Notes: generated by a model from the sequence alone, not told the origin. 64,000 nucleotides of DNA from Peromyscus leucopus (GCF_004664715.2 NC_051068.1:51563453-51627452); one strand, 5' to 3'; counted from the first letter of the stretch, positions 11,601 through 22,679 are shown. Program-made: numbers and translations.

Positions 11601-12534
11601 ATATAACTTTTATTAAGCTGTATTGTTTTGATTGCTTTATTCCATTATTAGTTTCTGTTGCTAACGGTGTATATAGGATTCAGAGTTAGTCATTGTTTCA
11701 AATATCTTCTTTCAGACTAAAAGTTATTCATCATATATTAAAATTGTAAACGAATGCTTTCAATTGCCATGATACTCCACAATCTAGCACAAAGCACATT
11801 AGTGTTTCTTTAAACAGTTAAGTATACTAAAATAGCAAAACCACTTGGATTTCCTGTTGTAAACTTGATATTGTAATGGGGATAGCTGATTAGGAGTTGA
11901 ACAATATGAATTACAAATTTACTCTTTCAAGTGATGTGGGAAAATTGTCACCACATAACCCACATTTGATCTGACCTAAGGAACATAGTCATTTAACTCA
12001 GGGCATCTCTGAACCCAAGGCTCCTAGAAAAAAATGAGTATAGCCCTGTGGACAACTATATGAGTCATGCTGACCTCATTGTAACTGTACTGTAAGCACA
12101 AGCTATTTGCTTTACTTTCTTATCATCTACTTATAAGCTTGCAATAAGTACACTGCATTGCAAAAAGTACAGGACCTGTTGATGTAGCTTCATTTGGACA
12201 GGTTGATCATAATAAAATAATATATAGTACACATTTATTATTATCCAAACAATTATACAAAATAAATTCTCAAGTGTCTTCCATGTTTCATTATGAAGAA
12301 GTCACTTATTTATTCATTTTATTTTGTTTGAGTACATTACCATAAAACACTTGTTTTAAGAAGCCAAGTCCAATTTGACAATAAATGAGGTTTGTGAGTT
12401 TCCCACAAATATTTGGAGCTGTTCATTCTCAACACTGTAGAGTTGTTAACGAATAAGATGTCTTATGGGCAGTAATTTTTAATGATAAAGTTAAATGAGT
12501 AGTTTCTTTTGTTTTCTGATTGTTTCTTTGAGGC
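11601..12534. other. Unassigned AT-rich sequence
   Basis: No recognisable gene or repeat. Confidence 0.45.
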
Positions 12535-12632
12535 TTTGAGGCAGAGTGTTACTTTATCTGCTGGTCTTTAACTTCTTATTCTTCTGTCTCTGCTTCCAAC
12601 CCTTTGAGCTTACGGATGTGATCCACCATTCC
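12535..12632 (-). repeat. Ancient B1/proto-B1 remnant
   Basis: Weak minus-strand resemblance to B1: GCTGGTCTTTAACTTCTTAT, a CTGTCTCTGC block and GATCCACCATT at the expected spacing. Many substitutions. Confidence 0.4.
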
Positions 12633-12639
12633 TTCAGGA

Positions 12640-13125
12640 CTTCTTTTAGAGAAATCACTTGTGATTCTGAAGAAATAGGCATCTGAAGATCTGAGGCCTG
12701 GGATCAAGCTAGAACTGAATTCAAGCTCAGTTCCTGGTTGCTGTTTTCTGCACCTTCCCACCTACAGACAGTAGTAATGGTGGAATGCATGCCTGACTCA
12801 AGCATGAACTCATCAGCCCTTGTCTCTTGGGAGAAAAACTGTATGTTGTGGGTGGGTAAAACTTCCTTTTCAATATTATGTATTATGTATTAGTCTACAT
12901 GATAGGCATTTGTACTTATGCATTCCAGTTTCCTTACCATCCCCTAGAATGTTCATTTATTGATGGTATTGTTTTGGTGTATATTTTACCAAGTAAAGTG
13001 GAAAGCTGTGCTTTTCACTTTGAATTATTATTATTGCATTTTTAAACATTGTTCTCCATTTTTTTTAGAAAGCATGTGTTTTCCAGTTGCTAGTCAATTA
13101 TGTTACTGGGAAAAGAATTTTATTT
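12640..13125. other. Unassigned sequence
   Basis: No family or exon recognised. Confidence 0.45.
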
Positions 13126-13509
13126 TATTGAAAATAGATTCTTTCTCATACAATACAGTCCAACCACAGTCTTCCATTCCTCCACTCATCCAAAGGACCC
13201 TCCCCACTCCACTGTCCTCCAGATCTAACCTTTCTCCATTTAATTTTCAAGAAGGAGTGGGTTTTCAAGAGATAACAACCAAACATGACAAAACAAGATA
13301 CACCAAAACAAGGTAAAACTCTCTCATCAAGGCTGGACAAGGCAACCCAACAAGAAGAAAAGAGTTCCAAGAGCAGATAAAAGAGGCTGAGACACACATG
13401 CACCATCGCACAAAAACACCAAGCTAACAGCCATAACATACACACAGGACCTGGTACAGACTCATGAAGGCCCTTTGATTGCGGTTTCAGTCTTGTTGAG
13501 CCTATATGC

Positions 13510-13891
13510 GCCGTGCTTTGTGAAGCTTGCCTCTGTAGTTTCTGTTTGAAATTTTAAATTTTTCATTTTCAGAATTTGTTCAGTTTCTGTTTTCTTTATT
13601 GCTTCTAGTTCTATTTTCAGGTTTTGAATAGTTTTATTTATTTCCTTCAATTGCTTTTGTTTTCTCTTGGCTTTCTTTAATGAATTTATTCATTTCTTCC
13701 AGTTGTTTTTTATTTCCTGTCTTTCTTTTAAGGACTGATTCATTTCTTCCATTTATTTGTTTGTGTTCATTCATTTCTTCTTTAAGAATATCTATCATCT
13801 TCATACAGTTGGTCTTAAGGTCTTTTTCTTGTGCTTCAGCTATGTTGGAATATTCAGGGCCTGTTTCAGTAGGATAACTGGATGGATACAT
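13510..13891 (-). pseudogene. L1 ORF1p N-terminal coiled-coil relic
   Basis: The minus-strand frames 13,634-13,891 and 13,462-13,650 are shifted relative to each other and overlap. They carry heptad-rich K/E/N/Q sequence as in the trimerising coiled coil of the L1 RNA-binding protein ORF1p. The RNA-recognition and C-terminal domains are missing, so it cannot make a working protein. Confidence 0.65.
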
Positions 13892-14182
13892 ATTTCCCAG
13901 GCTGTTATTGATCGATCATATTCTTATGCTATTGTCTAGGCATCTGGGTTTGGGCTGATTGTAGGTCTAGGTGCTGATGTCTGGGTTTGCTTTTGATGAT
14001 TTGGTGTTTTGTTTTTTTAGTTTCTGTTCTCTCTATGCATTTTCAGAGAGTTGACTATGTCATTAGCCTGCTCAGCTGGTGTGTTCTTGGTGAGTGGTTG
14101 CTAGTGTTACAAACTGTGGGGAGGGATGTCATTGGGGGCATGGTCTGTGGGATCCACAGTAGGCATGGGCTGGCGAGAAGGG

Positions 14183-14184
<2 letters not shown>

Positions 14185-14220
<36 letters not shown>
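14185..14220. repeat. (GCT)12 trinucleotide tract
   Basis: Twelve uninterrupted GCT units, followed by GTTGCT. On the minus strand it reads CAG repeats and encodes a 13-residue glutamine run within an 81-codon frame. It lies in the L1-like 5'UTR. Confidence 0.98.
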
Positions 14221-14225
<5 letters not shown>

Positions 14226-14484
14226 TGGCCTTTTTCAGTGCTAGGGATGACCCTGAGGATTGGGTCTGTTGGACTAGAAAGAGTGGACAAGTCTACTGGC
14301 AGCCTGCCCGTTCTTCCGGTGGGTTGTCCTGTATTTGAGCTCAGGGTCTCTGTCTGAATTTGCGACTTGGACACAGGGAGAAGTAGAGGGAGGGATGCTG
14401 GTGTGGGCTGAGTTCGAGAATTGCAGCTGCATGATCAGAGAAGTCCATGGACAGCTGACTTGATCTTTCCAAAGTAGTGACCTG

Positions 14485-14735
14485 TGGTTGGGGGTTTGAG
14501 TTTTCAAAAGCCCATACCAAGCCAAAGTTTATACTCTCTCTGCATGTTGCCTGTGGTAAAACTCTTAGTTACTGTTTCAGCCCATGCCTGCCCACCTGCT
14601 GCCATGCTCTCAGCCATAACAGAAAAGGATTAACCCTCTGAAACTGTAAGAAATACCCTAATTAAATGCTATCATTTATAAGTTGCCTTATTCATTGCAT
14701 TTCATCACAGCAATAGAATAGTAATTAAGGCAGAT
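14485..14735 (+). repeat. Rodent interspersed repeat ending CACAGCAATAGAA
   Basis: Phrases ACCCTCTGAAACTGTAAG, AATTAAATGCT and TTTCATCACAGCAATAGAAT...AATTAAGGCA match the 3' half of an abundant rodent repeat with inverted-repeat-like ends. hAT/URR1 affiliation is tentative. Confidence 0.45.
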
Positions 14736-14754
14736 ATTAATCACAAAGTAATAA

Positions 14755-14975
14755 AAATAAAATGGCTCTGGAGATAAAGCAGTTATTTTTATAAAGGTCC
14801 AGGTTTCAGTTCCTACAACCCACATCCAGAGTTTCACAACTGCCAGTAACTCTAGTTTGAGGAGACATAACATTATTTTCCTTCCTCTGAATTCACTGCA
14901 CTCACATAATGCAATAAACTTAAACACATGCAGGCAATAGACATGTACATAGATAGTAACTAATTAAATATTTTA
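14755..14975 (+). repeat. B3-type SINE, degraded
   Basis: GGCTCTGGAGATAAAGCAGT at the start is the tRNA-like B2/B3 head. CACATCCAGAGTTTCACAAC and a late CACATGCAGGCAATAGACA block follow in the expected order. Confidence 0.7.
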
Positions 14976-15754
14976 AAATGTAATGGTATACCACAAACTT
15001 AGATACCTAGATAATACTGTAATCAGAATGATTTGACTGAAGATTTATAAGGATTATCACATGCTTATAGAATGTGTGGAGGTTGTCTTCAAATGATATA
15101 TGTACATAAAAATATTTTTATTTTTCATTTACAAAAAAAGAGATGACTTAGATTTAGTCTGATTTTGAATTTTGAATTGCCATTGGGACTAGTGTGTTTA
15201 ATTATTGTGTTTAAGAAATTTACTGTTTAGAATTCTAAAATAACCCCAACATTTGTACATATGATATAAATATAAATGCATTTTTGGATGTTAAAAGGTC
15301 ATTTTTTAGTAACTGACAATCACATATAGTTCAAATAATTTTATTTCCAGCTTCTTCCCCTGAAAATTGACTTAATTGAAGCACTGTACTTTTTAATATC
15401 TGATAGGCTTGAAAAATGATAGTTACAACTTTCTTGCAGCTAGAAAAATTAATATGCACCATTCTAAAAATGAGGATCTGACACCTCCTTATCCATGTAT
15501 AGCTGTATGTCTTTTAAAATCTTAGGTAAGACAAAAATTCTGTCCCCTTAATGTATCACTCAATTTAGCTTCTTGAATGATGCTTTCTGGTGAATAACTA
15601 GGACTAAAGGCAGAAACTAGAATGATCTAATGGCAACTAATGTGTTAAACATTATCCATGAATTGGTATTTGTTTCTCTTTTAAAATGCAAAGGGACTCA
15701 TAGCAACTTTTGAATATTGTGCTAACAAGGTAACACCAGTATATCACAAAACAT
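14976..15754. other. Unassigned AT-rich sequence
   Basis: No gene or repeat family recognised. Confidence 0.45.
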
Positions 15755-15885
15755 AGCAATAGAAGACATGACATTGAGGAGGGTCTGACAGTGGTCCAGG
15801 ATGAGTTGTAGATGGAGAGTGAAGCCTGGATATTCTCTAAGTACATTGTATTCATGTATGAAATTATCAAAGAAAAAAATCACAT
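15755..15885 (+). repeat. L1 LINE 3' terminal fragment
   Basis: Short piece ending TATTCATGTATGAAATTATC plus an A-rich tail, a common end of old rodent L1s. Confidence 0.45.
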
Positions 15886-17504
15886 GTATCTCCAGATATA
15901 ATTAGAGGTTACTATTATTTTTGATAAAAAGTAAATTAAAAAGCATTTCTTTGATAATAGGTGTAACATAACTCATTAATTTGTGATTATTTATAATGAG
16001 CCTAATTATATACTGTAACAATCTCATGCATCTAAGCTTTAATAATAGTGACAAGTGGGTGATTTAAATGAGGCATATGACAAAATCATTTCAACTTGAA
16101 ATGTTTTGAAATTTTGATGTATATGTGCACATGCATATAAATGTGTATGTCTATGTTCTTTTCTATGTGGATGATTTTGATTGCATAAAAATATTTAAAT
16201 TATATTTTTGATGAACTTATGTCATAAACTCTTCCTATGATATTTAATGTCATATTTTTCTTATTTCTCATGTAATAAATATTTTGATTTCAAAAGCTAT
16301 CTAGCATTTTATCTACTAGCACACTAAAACATCAACAAGTCTAAGTATTTTCTTGTTGACAAATAATATTCAACAAATATTAAATTTCAAGACTAAAAAA
16401 TATAGGTTTTGTTGACTGATAGAGAAAAATGTCTAAAGTAATTTAACATGTATAGAACATCTCTTTCTTTGTCAGCATTTACTTAACTTTTTTATCTTCC
16501 ATAGAAAGGCCTTTTTCTGCATGGAACTATTTTGCAATTTCTTGCTCTGCTATTCATGAATTTGTTTCTCAAACTCATCTATTCCACCTTTCACTGTCCA
16601 GAGGTTTTTTGTTGTTGGTTTTTTTTTTAATTTTTTTTGCATTTTTTAGGGTAGTGCCTTGAAACTTGACTCAATGTTGATGGACAACATATGGTAGTGA
16701 GAGTAACATTTCCTAAACTATAAAAGAGTAAGAGACAGACCCTTAGGAGCTACCGGGTTCCCACATGTCTTGAAAGTTGTCAGATGCTTAATTATATTAT
16801 GTTTTCCAAAGAAAAAAATCTTTCACATTAAAATCTAAAAAATAAGATATTGTAGCAAAATAATGTAAATATGACAGCTTCAAAGGACATGAGAGACTAT
16901 TGTTAAATCACAAGGATATTGTCTTGTTCTTTTCACTTTGGCATGACATGCTACGGAAGGGTAATTTATGTCCACTCTTCATAAAGAACAAGGCATGGAA
17001 TTTTCGTGGGTTTGATATAAGACCTGGCTTTTTGACAAAGCAAAGGACAAGCAAATGGGGATTGTTACTTTAATTGGCCACATTTTTTAATTAAAATTAC
17101 AAAGTGGAGTATTAAATTTAAAAACAGCTATAATTTATTCCACATTGTTTCAACTACAACTTAAATGTTTAAGGAAAATATGTAGATTTCTGCTAAGATT
17201 TATGGTCTTTTAATCCAGCATTGAGGAGAAGATTTATGTGAGGTGCAACAAGGTATAAGAAGCTGTGGAGTGCTATGCTTTTAGTATCTGAGTGTACTGA
17301 ACAAAATAAGGCATTGTATGTATGTGTACCTGTGTACTTGTGTCACATGAAAACTCCTATTCAACATTTTACATCCGAAAAGAATATTGTGTTGATTATA
17401 ATAACTGGAAATCTCACCCTGGAGAAGGGAGGGATACTTATCAAGCATAAAATATTCTTCTTGCTTATAATCCTTAGAGCCAGTTTTTAAAACTCTGTTG
17501 TAAT
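15886..17504. other. Unassigned, mostly unique AT-rich sequence
   Basis: One of the longest stretches without a recognisable repeat. It contains a T-rich block at 16,618-16,648. I see no exon, promoter or RNA gene that can be defended. Confidence 0.45.
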
Positions 17505-17810
17505 TCAGAGGAATTCACAGTAAAGAAATTCTACAAATGAGATCAAATGGTAAGAAAATGGTTGGTGATGAAGAGCTATTACAAAATGTGGGAAGCTTGT
17601 GACACCCAATGAGGCAGCTGGCAACTCTCTAGAACACTGTTGTAAAGTCTCATTACCACAGCTTGATGGCAATTGTTCACGCTTTAAACAGCTGTCTGGA
17701 TTGCTGGAGCAGCTGTTACCTGGAAAGATCATTTGAAGAGATGAGTCTCCTGTAGACTCTCCAATAACTTTCCTAAAGAGGGACATGCATAGGAAGAAAA
17801 GTGCAGCCAT
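17505..17810 (-). other. 101-codon open frame of unknown status
   Basis: A minus-strand frame in repeat-free sequence starts MAALFFLCMSLFRKV, which could act as a signal peptide (hydrophobic core after Met). A splice-donor-like TTTCCAG|GTAACA occurs 30 codons in. No family resemblance is recognised, no acceptor-linked partner exon is visible and codon use is not informative at this length. Chance is the leading explanation. Confidence 0.1.
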
Positions 17811-17819
17811 AAAGTGCAG

Positions 17820-18165
17820 TCACAGAAGTAAGATAGACTTCAAGCCAGTTCTGAGGCAGAGATGAAAAGCACTGTTAATTCAAGAGACTGTGTGTGTTTG
17901 CTTTCCAAAGCTTGTTTTATAAGCTACAAAAGTGATTTCTCCAGTACATATATTATTTCACATAAATAAAAATGATTTGAGCAAACTGTATTGATATTCT
18001 TATGGTATTAAGTAAATTCAATTATATAATAATGGTCCTCAAAACTTTTAAAACATATCAGTAATTTTAAGACCTTGTGAAAGATAAAGAATTTTGGTAC
18101 ACTGGCTTTTAGCTTGGAATATAGAAAGTATTTTTCAACTTTAAATTGTTTGTACTTTTACCACT
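17820..18165. other. Unassigned sequence
   Basis: Nothing recognised. Confidence 0.45.
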
Positions 18166-18178
18166 AAAAGATATGAAT

Positions 18179-18370
18179 AAACCAGGCAGTGGTGGCACAC
18201 ACCTTTAAAACCAGCACTCGGGAGACACAGGCAGGCAAATCTTTGTGAGTTCAAGTCCAGCCTGGGCTACAGAGTGAGTTCCAGGAAAGGCACAAAGCTA
18301 CACAGAGAAACCCTGTCTTGAAAAATGCAAAATAAATAAATAGATAGATAGATAGATAAATCAATAAAAT
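18179..18370 (+). repeat. B1 SINE with (AAATA)/(GATA) tail
   Basis: Cricetid-type B1 with the GGAAAGGCACAAAGCTACAC body. A perfect 13-bp target duplication AAAAGATATGAAT lies at 18,166-18,178 and 18,371-18,383. The tail has diversified into GATA units. Confidence 0.96.
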
Positions 18371-18383
18371 AAAAGATATGAAT

Positions 18384-18944
18384 TATCTACCAAAATTCTT
18401 GATAATTTAACAGTGGTCATGTATTCATTCCATTTTGAAGGAGCTGCAAAAGGCTAACTATAATTAACAGACATTATTTTGCCTTTATTCAAATATGGAA
18501 AATTTAAAAAATTTTATTTTTTGTGTGTCCTTTAATTTTGTATCATTGCAATTACTTTAAGCTTTTTCAGTCTTATTTTTACCAAATATAGTAATAAAAC
18601 ATTATTTTACATAAGAACTGATCTCTCTAATGTACATAAGATCATGATGTGAGAATTTTTCAGTGAATATGCTTACACAGTGTTAGCATCTTTGGTATGT
18701 ACAGAAGAACAATTTGGTCTATACTCGAGAAAATAACAAAAAGGAACGTTTCCATACATTATTAAGTAAAGGAAATATTAAGGCTAATTAAAATAAACCT
18801 TAATGTTAATGTGATTTCTAACTGTAAGATGTCATGTGAATTTAAATACATTTACCTTGAACTCTAATGAAGTAATTTTATTATGATCATAGTTTTTCCT
18901 AAAATAGTCAGTACATTTGTTGCACCTTTACAGTATTTTTAGAT
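18384..18944. other. Unassigned AT-rich sequence
   Basis: Nothing recognised. Confidence 0.45.
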
Positions 18945-19228
18945 TTACTTATTTACTTAATTTTAAAAAAAATTTACATGCCAACAACAGTTTTCACTCC
19001 CCCCCCCCCACTCTTCCCCCACCTCCTCCCACCTCTCCTCACACTCTATCCACTCCTCAGAGAGGGTAAGGCCTCCCATGGGGAGTTAATGAAGTCTGAC
19101 ACATCAAGTTGAGGAAGGATCAAGCTCCTCTCCCCTGCATCAAGGCTGAGCAAGGTATTCCACCACAGGCAATGGGCTTCAAAAAGCCAGCTGATGCAAA
19201 AGGGACAGATCTTGGCCCCACTGGCAGG
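18945..19228 (-). repeat. L1 LINE 3'UTR fragment
   Basis: Minus-strand rodent L1 3' end: a T-rich 3' tail at the left, a C-rich block (19,002-19,035), then CAGAGAGGGTAAGGCCTCCC, ACATCAAGTTGAGG and CAGATCTTGGCCCCACTGGC, the reverse of the plus-strand landmarks at 50,200-50,400. Confidence 0.85.
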
Positions 19229-19305
19229 ACCCCCCCAAAAAGAGGGAGGAGGGATTGTATAAGCAGGAGGAGGTCAATATCATGATGGGAAAACCCACAG
19301 AAATT
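19229..19305 (+). repeat. Short L1 3'UTR piece in plus orientation
   Basis: GGGAGGAGGGATTGTATAAG and GATGGGAAAACCCACAGAA occur in the same order as at 6920-6975, i.e. plus strand, directly abutting the minus-strand L1 on its left. This could be the inverted part of a twin-primed L1. Confidence 0.5.
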
Positions 19306-19525
19306 AAAGGTATGAGCCTCCCAAGTGCTGGGATCAAAGGCATGAGCCTCCCAAGACTGAGATTAAAGGTGTGAGCCACCACCACCACCACCACCACCAC
19401 CACCACCACCACCACCACCACCACCACGCCTCTATGGTTATCTAATGGTATCTAGTGGCTAGCTACTCTGTCTGATCTCCAGACAAGTTTTATTTGTCAG
19501 AACAGAATCAATATATAACACAACA
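19306..19525 (-). repeat. Partial LTR, family LTR-B, with expanded (CAC)n
   Basis: On the minus strand this begins TGTTGTGTTATATATTG, continues ACAAATAAAACTTGTCTG and GCTAGCCACTAGATACC (all shared with the LTR-B copy at 62,619), then enters the B1-derived part that LTR-B carries. The other end is lost at the junction with L1 sequence. The B1-derived part contains the triplet expansion described separately. Confidence 0.65.
19378..19426. repeat. (CAC/GTG)16 triplet expansion
   Basis: About 16 uninterrupted triplets located exactly where B1 normally reads GTGGTGG near its pol III A-box, so the SINE motif seeded the expansion. Confidence 0.97.
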
Positions 19526-19892
19526 GTAATATGAAATACTTTCTGCCCTATGCATGACTAATATCTACATGCAGCTTAAATCTTTTCATACTAGCAAAAT
19601 TGGTACTTATTTCTCAGGTAAAGTTTATCATTCAATATTTAGCATTTGTATTACCTTTCGGAAGTACTTATCCTCAATACCAACCCAGTTTATAGAAATA
19701 GATACAGACATCTGCCTAAACAATTTCAAATGCCAGCAAGTGGTACAGTGGCATATGGAAAGAAAGTCCAGTTCTTCATCATGGTCTGTGTCTTTTTGTC
19801 ACAGTATGTCTTGAATATGCTTTTGTTGTCCCATATATTTTAACAAACATTCTATAGTGCATTTAAAGGGGAATCTAAACTATTTTTATAAA
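19526..19892. other. Unassigned sequence
   Basis: An 86-codon plus frame exists but has no recognisable features. Confidence 0.45.
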
Positions 19893-20098
19893 TTTTAATA
19901 ATTATTTCAAATTTATTTTTATTAAGTTTAATTGTGTTCGTATATCTGAGGACTAGTGCCCAGAGAGTCCTGAAATGCCATATTCCTTGTAACTGGAGTG
20001 GTAAGACATCTGATATGGGTGATGCAAACTGAACTCAAGTCCTTTCGAAGACCAGGATGTTCTCTTAGCTACTGAGCTCTCAGTTCATTCCCAAATGT
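19893..20098 (-). repeat. B2/B3-type SINE, degraded
   Basis: Minus-strand landmarks: ACTGAACTCAAGTCCTTTCG, a CTCTTAGCTACTGAGCTCTC tRNA-like end on the right, and an AT-rich tail on the left. Confidence 0.65.
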
Positions 20099-20429
20099 TA
20101 GTAATTCTTCATTTCTAATGTAGAAGATCACTGGTCTAGTCTAGATAATTTACCATGCAGACTTCTACAAAGTTTGTTTAAGTGTAGTGTAATACAGAGA
20201 TGTCAGTTCCCATCCTCGAGTAGAGTTGTTGGCTATGTGAGTAATTATTGAAGACAAAGGAAAGCAGTGAGTCAGATCAGATCTTGTGGACACAATGATT
20301 TACCACAAGGCTCAAAAGGATTGAGAAACTTCTAAACTGTTATCTTTTCTTATAAAAATATTAGCTGCTTTTTATTGATGCTATTCCAAGTTCTCCACAC
20401 AACATCATTATCTGAACTTTATTGCAAGG

Positions 20430-20700
20430 TTGCAACAAGTGAGACAATGTAAATGGTCCAGTCTTTTATTCTTTGAACTGCCAGCTCTCCTCCATACTGT
20501 AAGTCCAACTTCCTCTGCTTCTTGCCAGAGAATCCCCCACATCTCAGATTCTCCACCGGAATTCTTCTCTCTTCCCAGAAGTTCTGCCTATCCTCTCCTG
20601 CCTAGCTCCTGGCCATTCAGATTTTATTAAACCAATCAGAAGTTGCCTTAGGCAAAGGAGGTTAAACAAACACATCTTCACAGTGTACAAAAAGATTATC
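20430..20700 (+). repeat. LTR-like fragment related to family LTR-A
   Basis: CTGCCTAGCTCCTGGCCATT and TATTAAACCAATCAGAAGTT echo the CCAAT-box region of LTR-A, followed by a CACATCTTCACAGTGTAC end. Boundaries and target duplication were not found. Confidence 0.35.
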
Positions 20701-20784
20701 TGACAACAATGCTCATAATACTTTTACATGCTTGGTTGATCCCAAATAAATGATTAGATTTGAATCTTGGGACTTATGGACTAG

Positions 20785-21249
20785 TGTATATGTAACCAAC
20801 CATCTTATTAAATAAGAAACACAGAACCAACGCAAAGAAGAAAGCCAAGAGATCAGAGCTAAGAGCCTTACCTGCCTGCTGCAGCTAGCCTCTTAAGCCA
20901 AGAGACCTCTCTGAAAGAGACCTACTTCCTGTCTGTCTATGTTTATATAGACTTTCTGTTCTGCTTTCTCATTGGTTGTAAACCCAACCACATGACTGCC
21001 TCGTCACTGCCTGTATGTACAACCCTCCTGGTCTTCTATGTTATTGAGATTAAAGGCATGTCTCCAATGCTGGCTGTATCCTTGACCATACAGAGATCTA
21101 CCTAGTTCTGCCTACCAAGTGCTGGGATTAAAGGTGTGCACCATGAATGCCCAGCTCTGCTATAGCTTGCTATTAGCTCTGACCCCCAGGCAACTTTATT
21201 TATTAACATACAAATAAAATCACATTTCAGTACAAATAAAATATCAGCA
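20785..21249 (-). repeat. LTR-B as 3' LTR of the 20.8-22.7 kb element
   Basis: In sense (minus) it starts TGCTGATATT and ends TTACATATACA. It holds AATAAATAAAGTTGCC near its 5' end, a B1-derived segment, a CCAAT box (AACCAATGAGAAAG) and a TATA box (TCTATATAAACA), so a promoter layout is still readable. Confidence 0.75.
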
Positions 21250-21266
21250 TATTTCCCCTTTTCTGT
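21250..21266 (-). promoter_or_regulatory. Polypurine tract (plus-strand primer site)
   Basis: In sense it reads AACAGAAAAGGGGAAATA and directly abuts the TG of the 3' LTR, as required for priming plus-strand synthesis by reverse transcriptase. Confidence 0.7.
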
Positions 21267-22324
21267 TTTAATAAAAAGAAAAAAAAAGGAAAAAGGTTAT
21301 AACTAACATAAGAAAAACTATGTACAAAAGTACAATAACTATATACAATATATATAAGTACTAAATACCTAAACAATGACTAGTCTATTTGTACTTGACA
21401 CATTCAGAGAAAATAATTCCATTATCTATCCTATTTTGGTAAGTCCAAAATGTACCTAATTCACTTTCTATCCTAACTAGTCTTCAACTTTAACTAACTA
21501 ATCTTCAACTATAACTAACTAATCTTCAACTATAACTAACTAATCTTCAACTCCCTCAGAGACCCAAAAAGGAAATAATATTACCTAACAAAAATAAAAA
21601 CAGGAAGTGTATGCAAGCAACTTCCAAAAATTTTGTGAGTTGACAGAAACAGTCAGCTGCCTGGACAGTCTCCTGAGGTTTTTCTGCAGTGTTGGGGCAT
21701 CATCTTCAGCCTATAGGCTTAGTGTATCTGACAGACTCATTTGTGAACTAGGATGTACACAAGGTCAACAGTGCAACCTCACATTGGGTGAGAGCAGTCC
21801 ATGTACCAGAAACACCCAAATTCCACTAGTGTCATGTCATGATTCAGGATTTGAAATTCTGGAAATTGTTGATAGTTTTTGAATTCAGCTGTCTATTCTT
21901 CTTGGCTGTGTATATATGGCTTCTTCTCAGCATCCCGTTCTTCTCTGCATCCCTCTATTAAATGCCAGTCTACTATTGAGAGGCGTGAGATTAGTTACTT
22001 CAAGAATAACTGTTTCAGCTGCTGTTCCATTGCACATCAGAAGCCATCATCGGACCACTGCCTGTTCAGCTGCCTTTGAAGAAAAGGGCACTGTACCTTT
22101 TCCGGATTGTGAAGGCCACTTCAGGGATGGTGCCATATTTTCCTGGCCTCAGAAGATGCCTTTTGATAAAGCCAAAACCACACTTGTTTTGGCAAGAATC
22201 GGTAGTCCTTTGTTTCATGTCCTGTCTGTCCATTTTGTCCTGTTGATTCTAGGATACTTTGTTGTCCAGTGGCTAACTTTTGCCACAATGAAAGTTGACT
22301 CCATATGCATTTTCTTTTGCTCTG
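21267..22324 (-). mobile_element. Internal region of the non-autonomous LTR element
   Basis: About 1.06 kb between the polypurine tract and LTR-A. No gag, pro, pol or env motifs are present on the minus strand. It includes a 21-bp tandem repeat at 21,481-21,552. I recall similar non-coding ERV interiors in other murid genomes but cannot verify this here. Confidence 0.55.
21481..21552. repeat. 21-bp tandem repeat, about 3.4 copies
   Basis: Unit ATAACTAACTAATCTTCAACT; two perfect copies at 21,511 and 21,532, one near-perfect at 21,490 and a partial copy before it. Confidence 0.95.
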
Positions 22325-22679
22325 ATTGGTCAATAAATAAAACACTGATTTGCCAGTGGCCAGGCAGGAAGTATAGGGGGGACTACCAGAGTGGAGAACT
22401 GAGAGAACAGGAAGACAGAAGGAGACACTGCCAGCCACTGCCAGGACAAGCAACATGTAAAGATACTGGTAAGCCATGAGCCACATGGCAAGGTATAGAT
22501 TTATGGAAATGGATTAATTTAAGCTATAAGAACAGTTAGCAAGAAGCCTGCCATGGCCATACAGTTTGCAAGCAACATAAGTCTCTGTGTTTACTTGGTT
22601 GGGTCTGAGCGGCTGTGGGACTGGCAGGTGACAGAGATTTTGTCCTGACTGTGGGCCAGGCAGGAAAACTCTAGCTACA
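22325..22679 (-). repeat. LTR-A as 5' end of the 20.8-22.7 kb element, 3' part missing
   Basis: Sense start TGTAGCTAGAGTTTTCC; follows LTR-A through the CCAAT-type GACCAATCAGAGCA, then departs about 50 bp before the expected LTR end and runs into internal sequence. Confidence 0.75.

Larger units (their letters stand above)
13130..14480 (-). repeat. Internally deleted L1 (half-L1-like): 5'UTR, ORF1 N-terminus, then 3'UTR end
   Basis: Read on the minus strand, about 14,480-13,900 resembles an L1 5'UTR. 13,891-13,510 encodes an ORF1p-like N-terminal coiled-coil in two overlapping frames (85 and 62 codons), rich in K, E, N and Q, with the MNKFIKESQEK and INKTIQNLKIELEAIKKTE segments. About 13,500-13,130 matches the last part of the 3'UTR also seen at 9830-10,150. 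ORF2 and most of ORF1 are absent. This is the structure expected of HAL1-type non-autonomous L1 derivatives, though an internal deletion of an ordinary L1 would look the same. Confidence 0.6.
20785..22679 (-). mobile_element. Non-autonomous LTR element with different LTR families at its two ends
   Basis: A 1,895-bp minus-strand element bounded by 6-bp duplications GACTAG at 20,779-20,784 and 22,680-22,685 (the match extends to 9 bases if neighbouring TGT is counted). Its 5' end is LTR-A (TGTAGCTAGAG). Its 3' end is LTR-B preceded by a polypurine tract. The interior has no retroviral protein similarity that I can see. The terminal mismatch is unexpected because reverse transcription normally gives identical LTRs. 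Confidence 0.65.

Noticed and set aside
14129..14374. Polyglutamine-containing 81-codon minus frame
   Set aside because: The glutamines come from the (CTG)12 tract in L1 5'UTR-like DNA; no further coding evidence.
19179..19427. Frame starting with 17 valines
   Set aside because: Translation of the (GTG)n expansion.
21916..22479. 187-codon plus-strand open frame, the longest outside the retroviral pol
   Set aside because: It spans the non-coding interior and LTR-A of the minus-strand element at 20.8-22.7 kb and has no protein-family features; an antisense chance frame.
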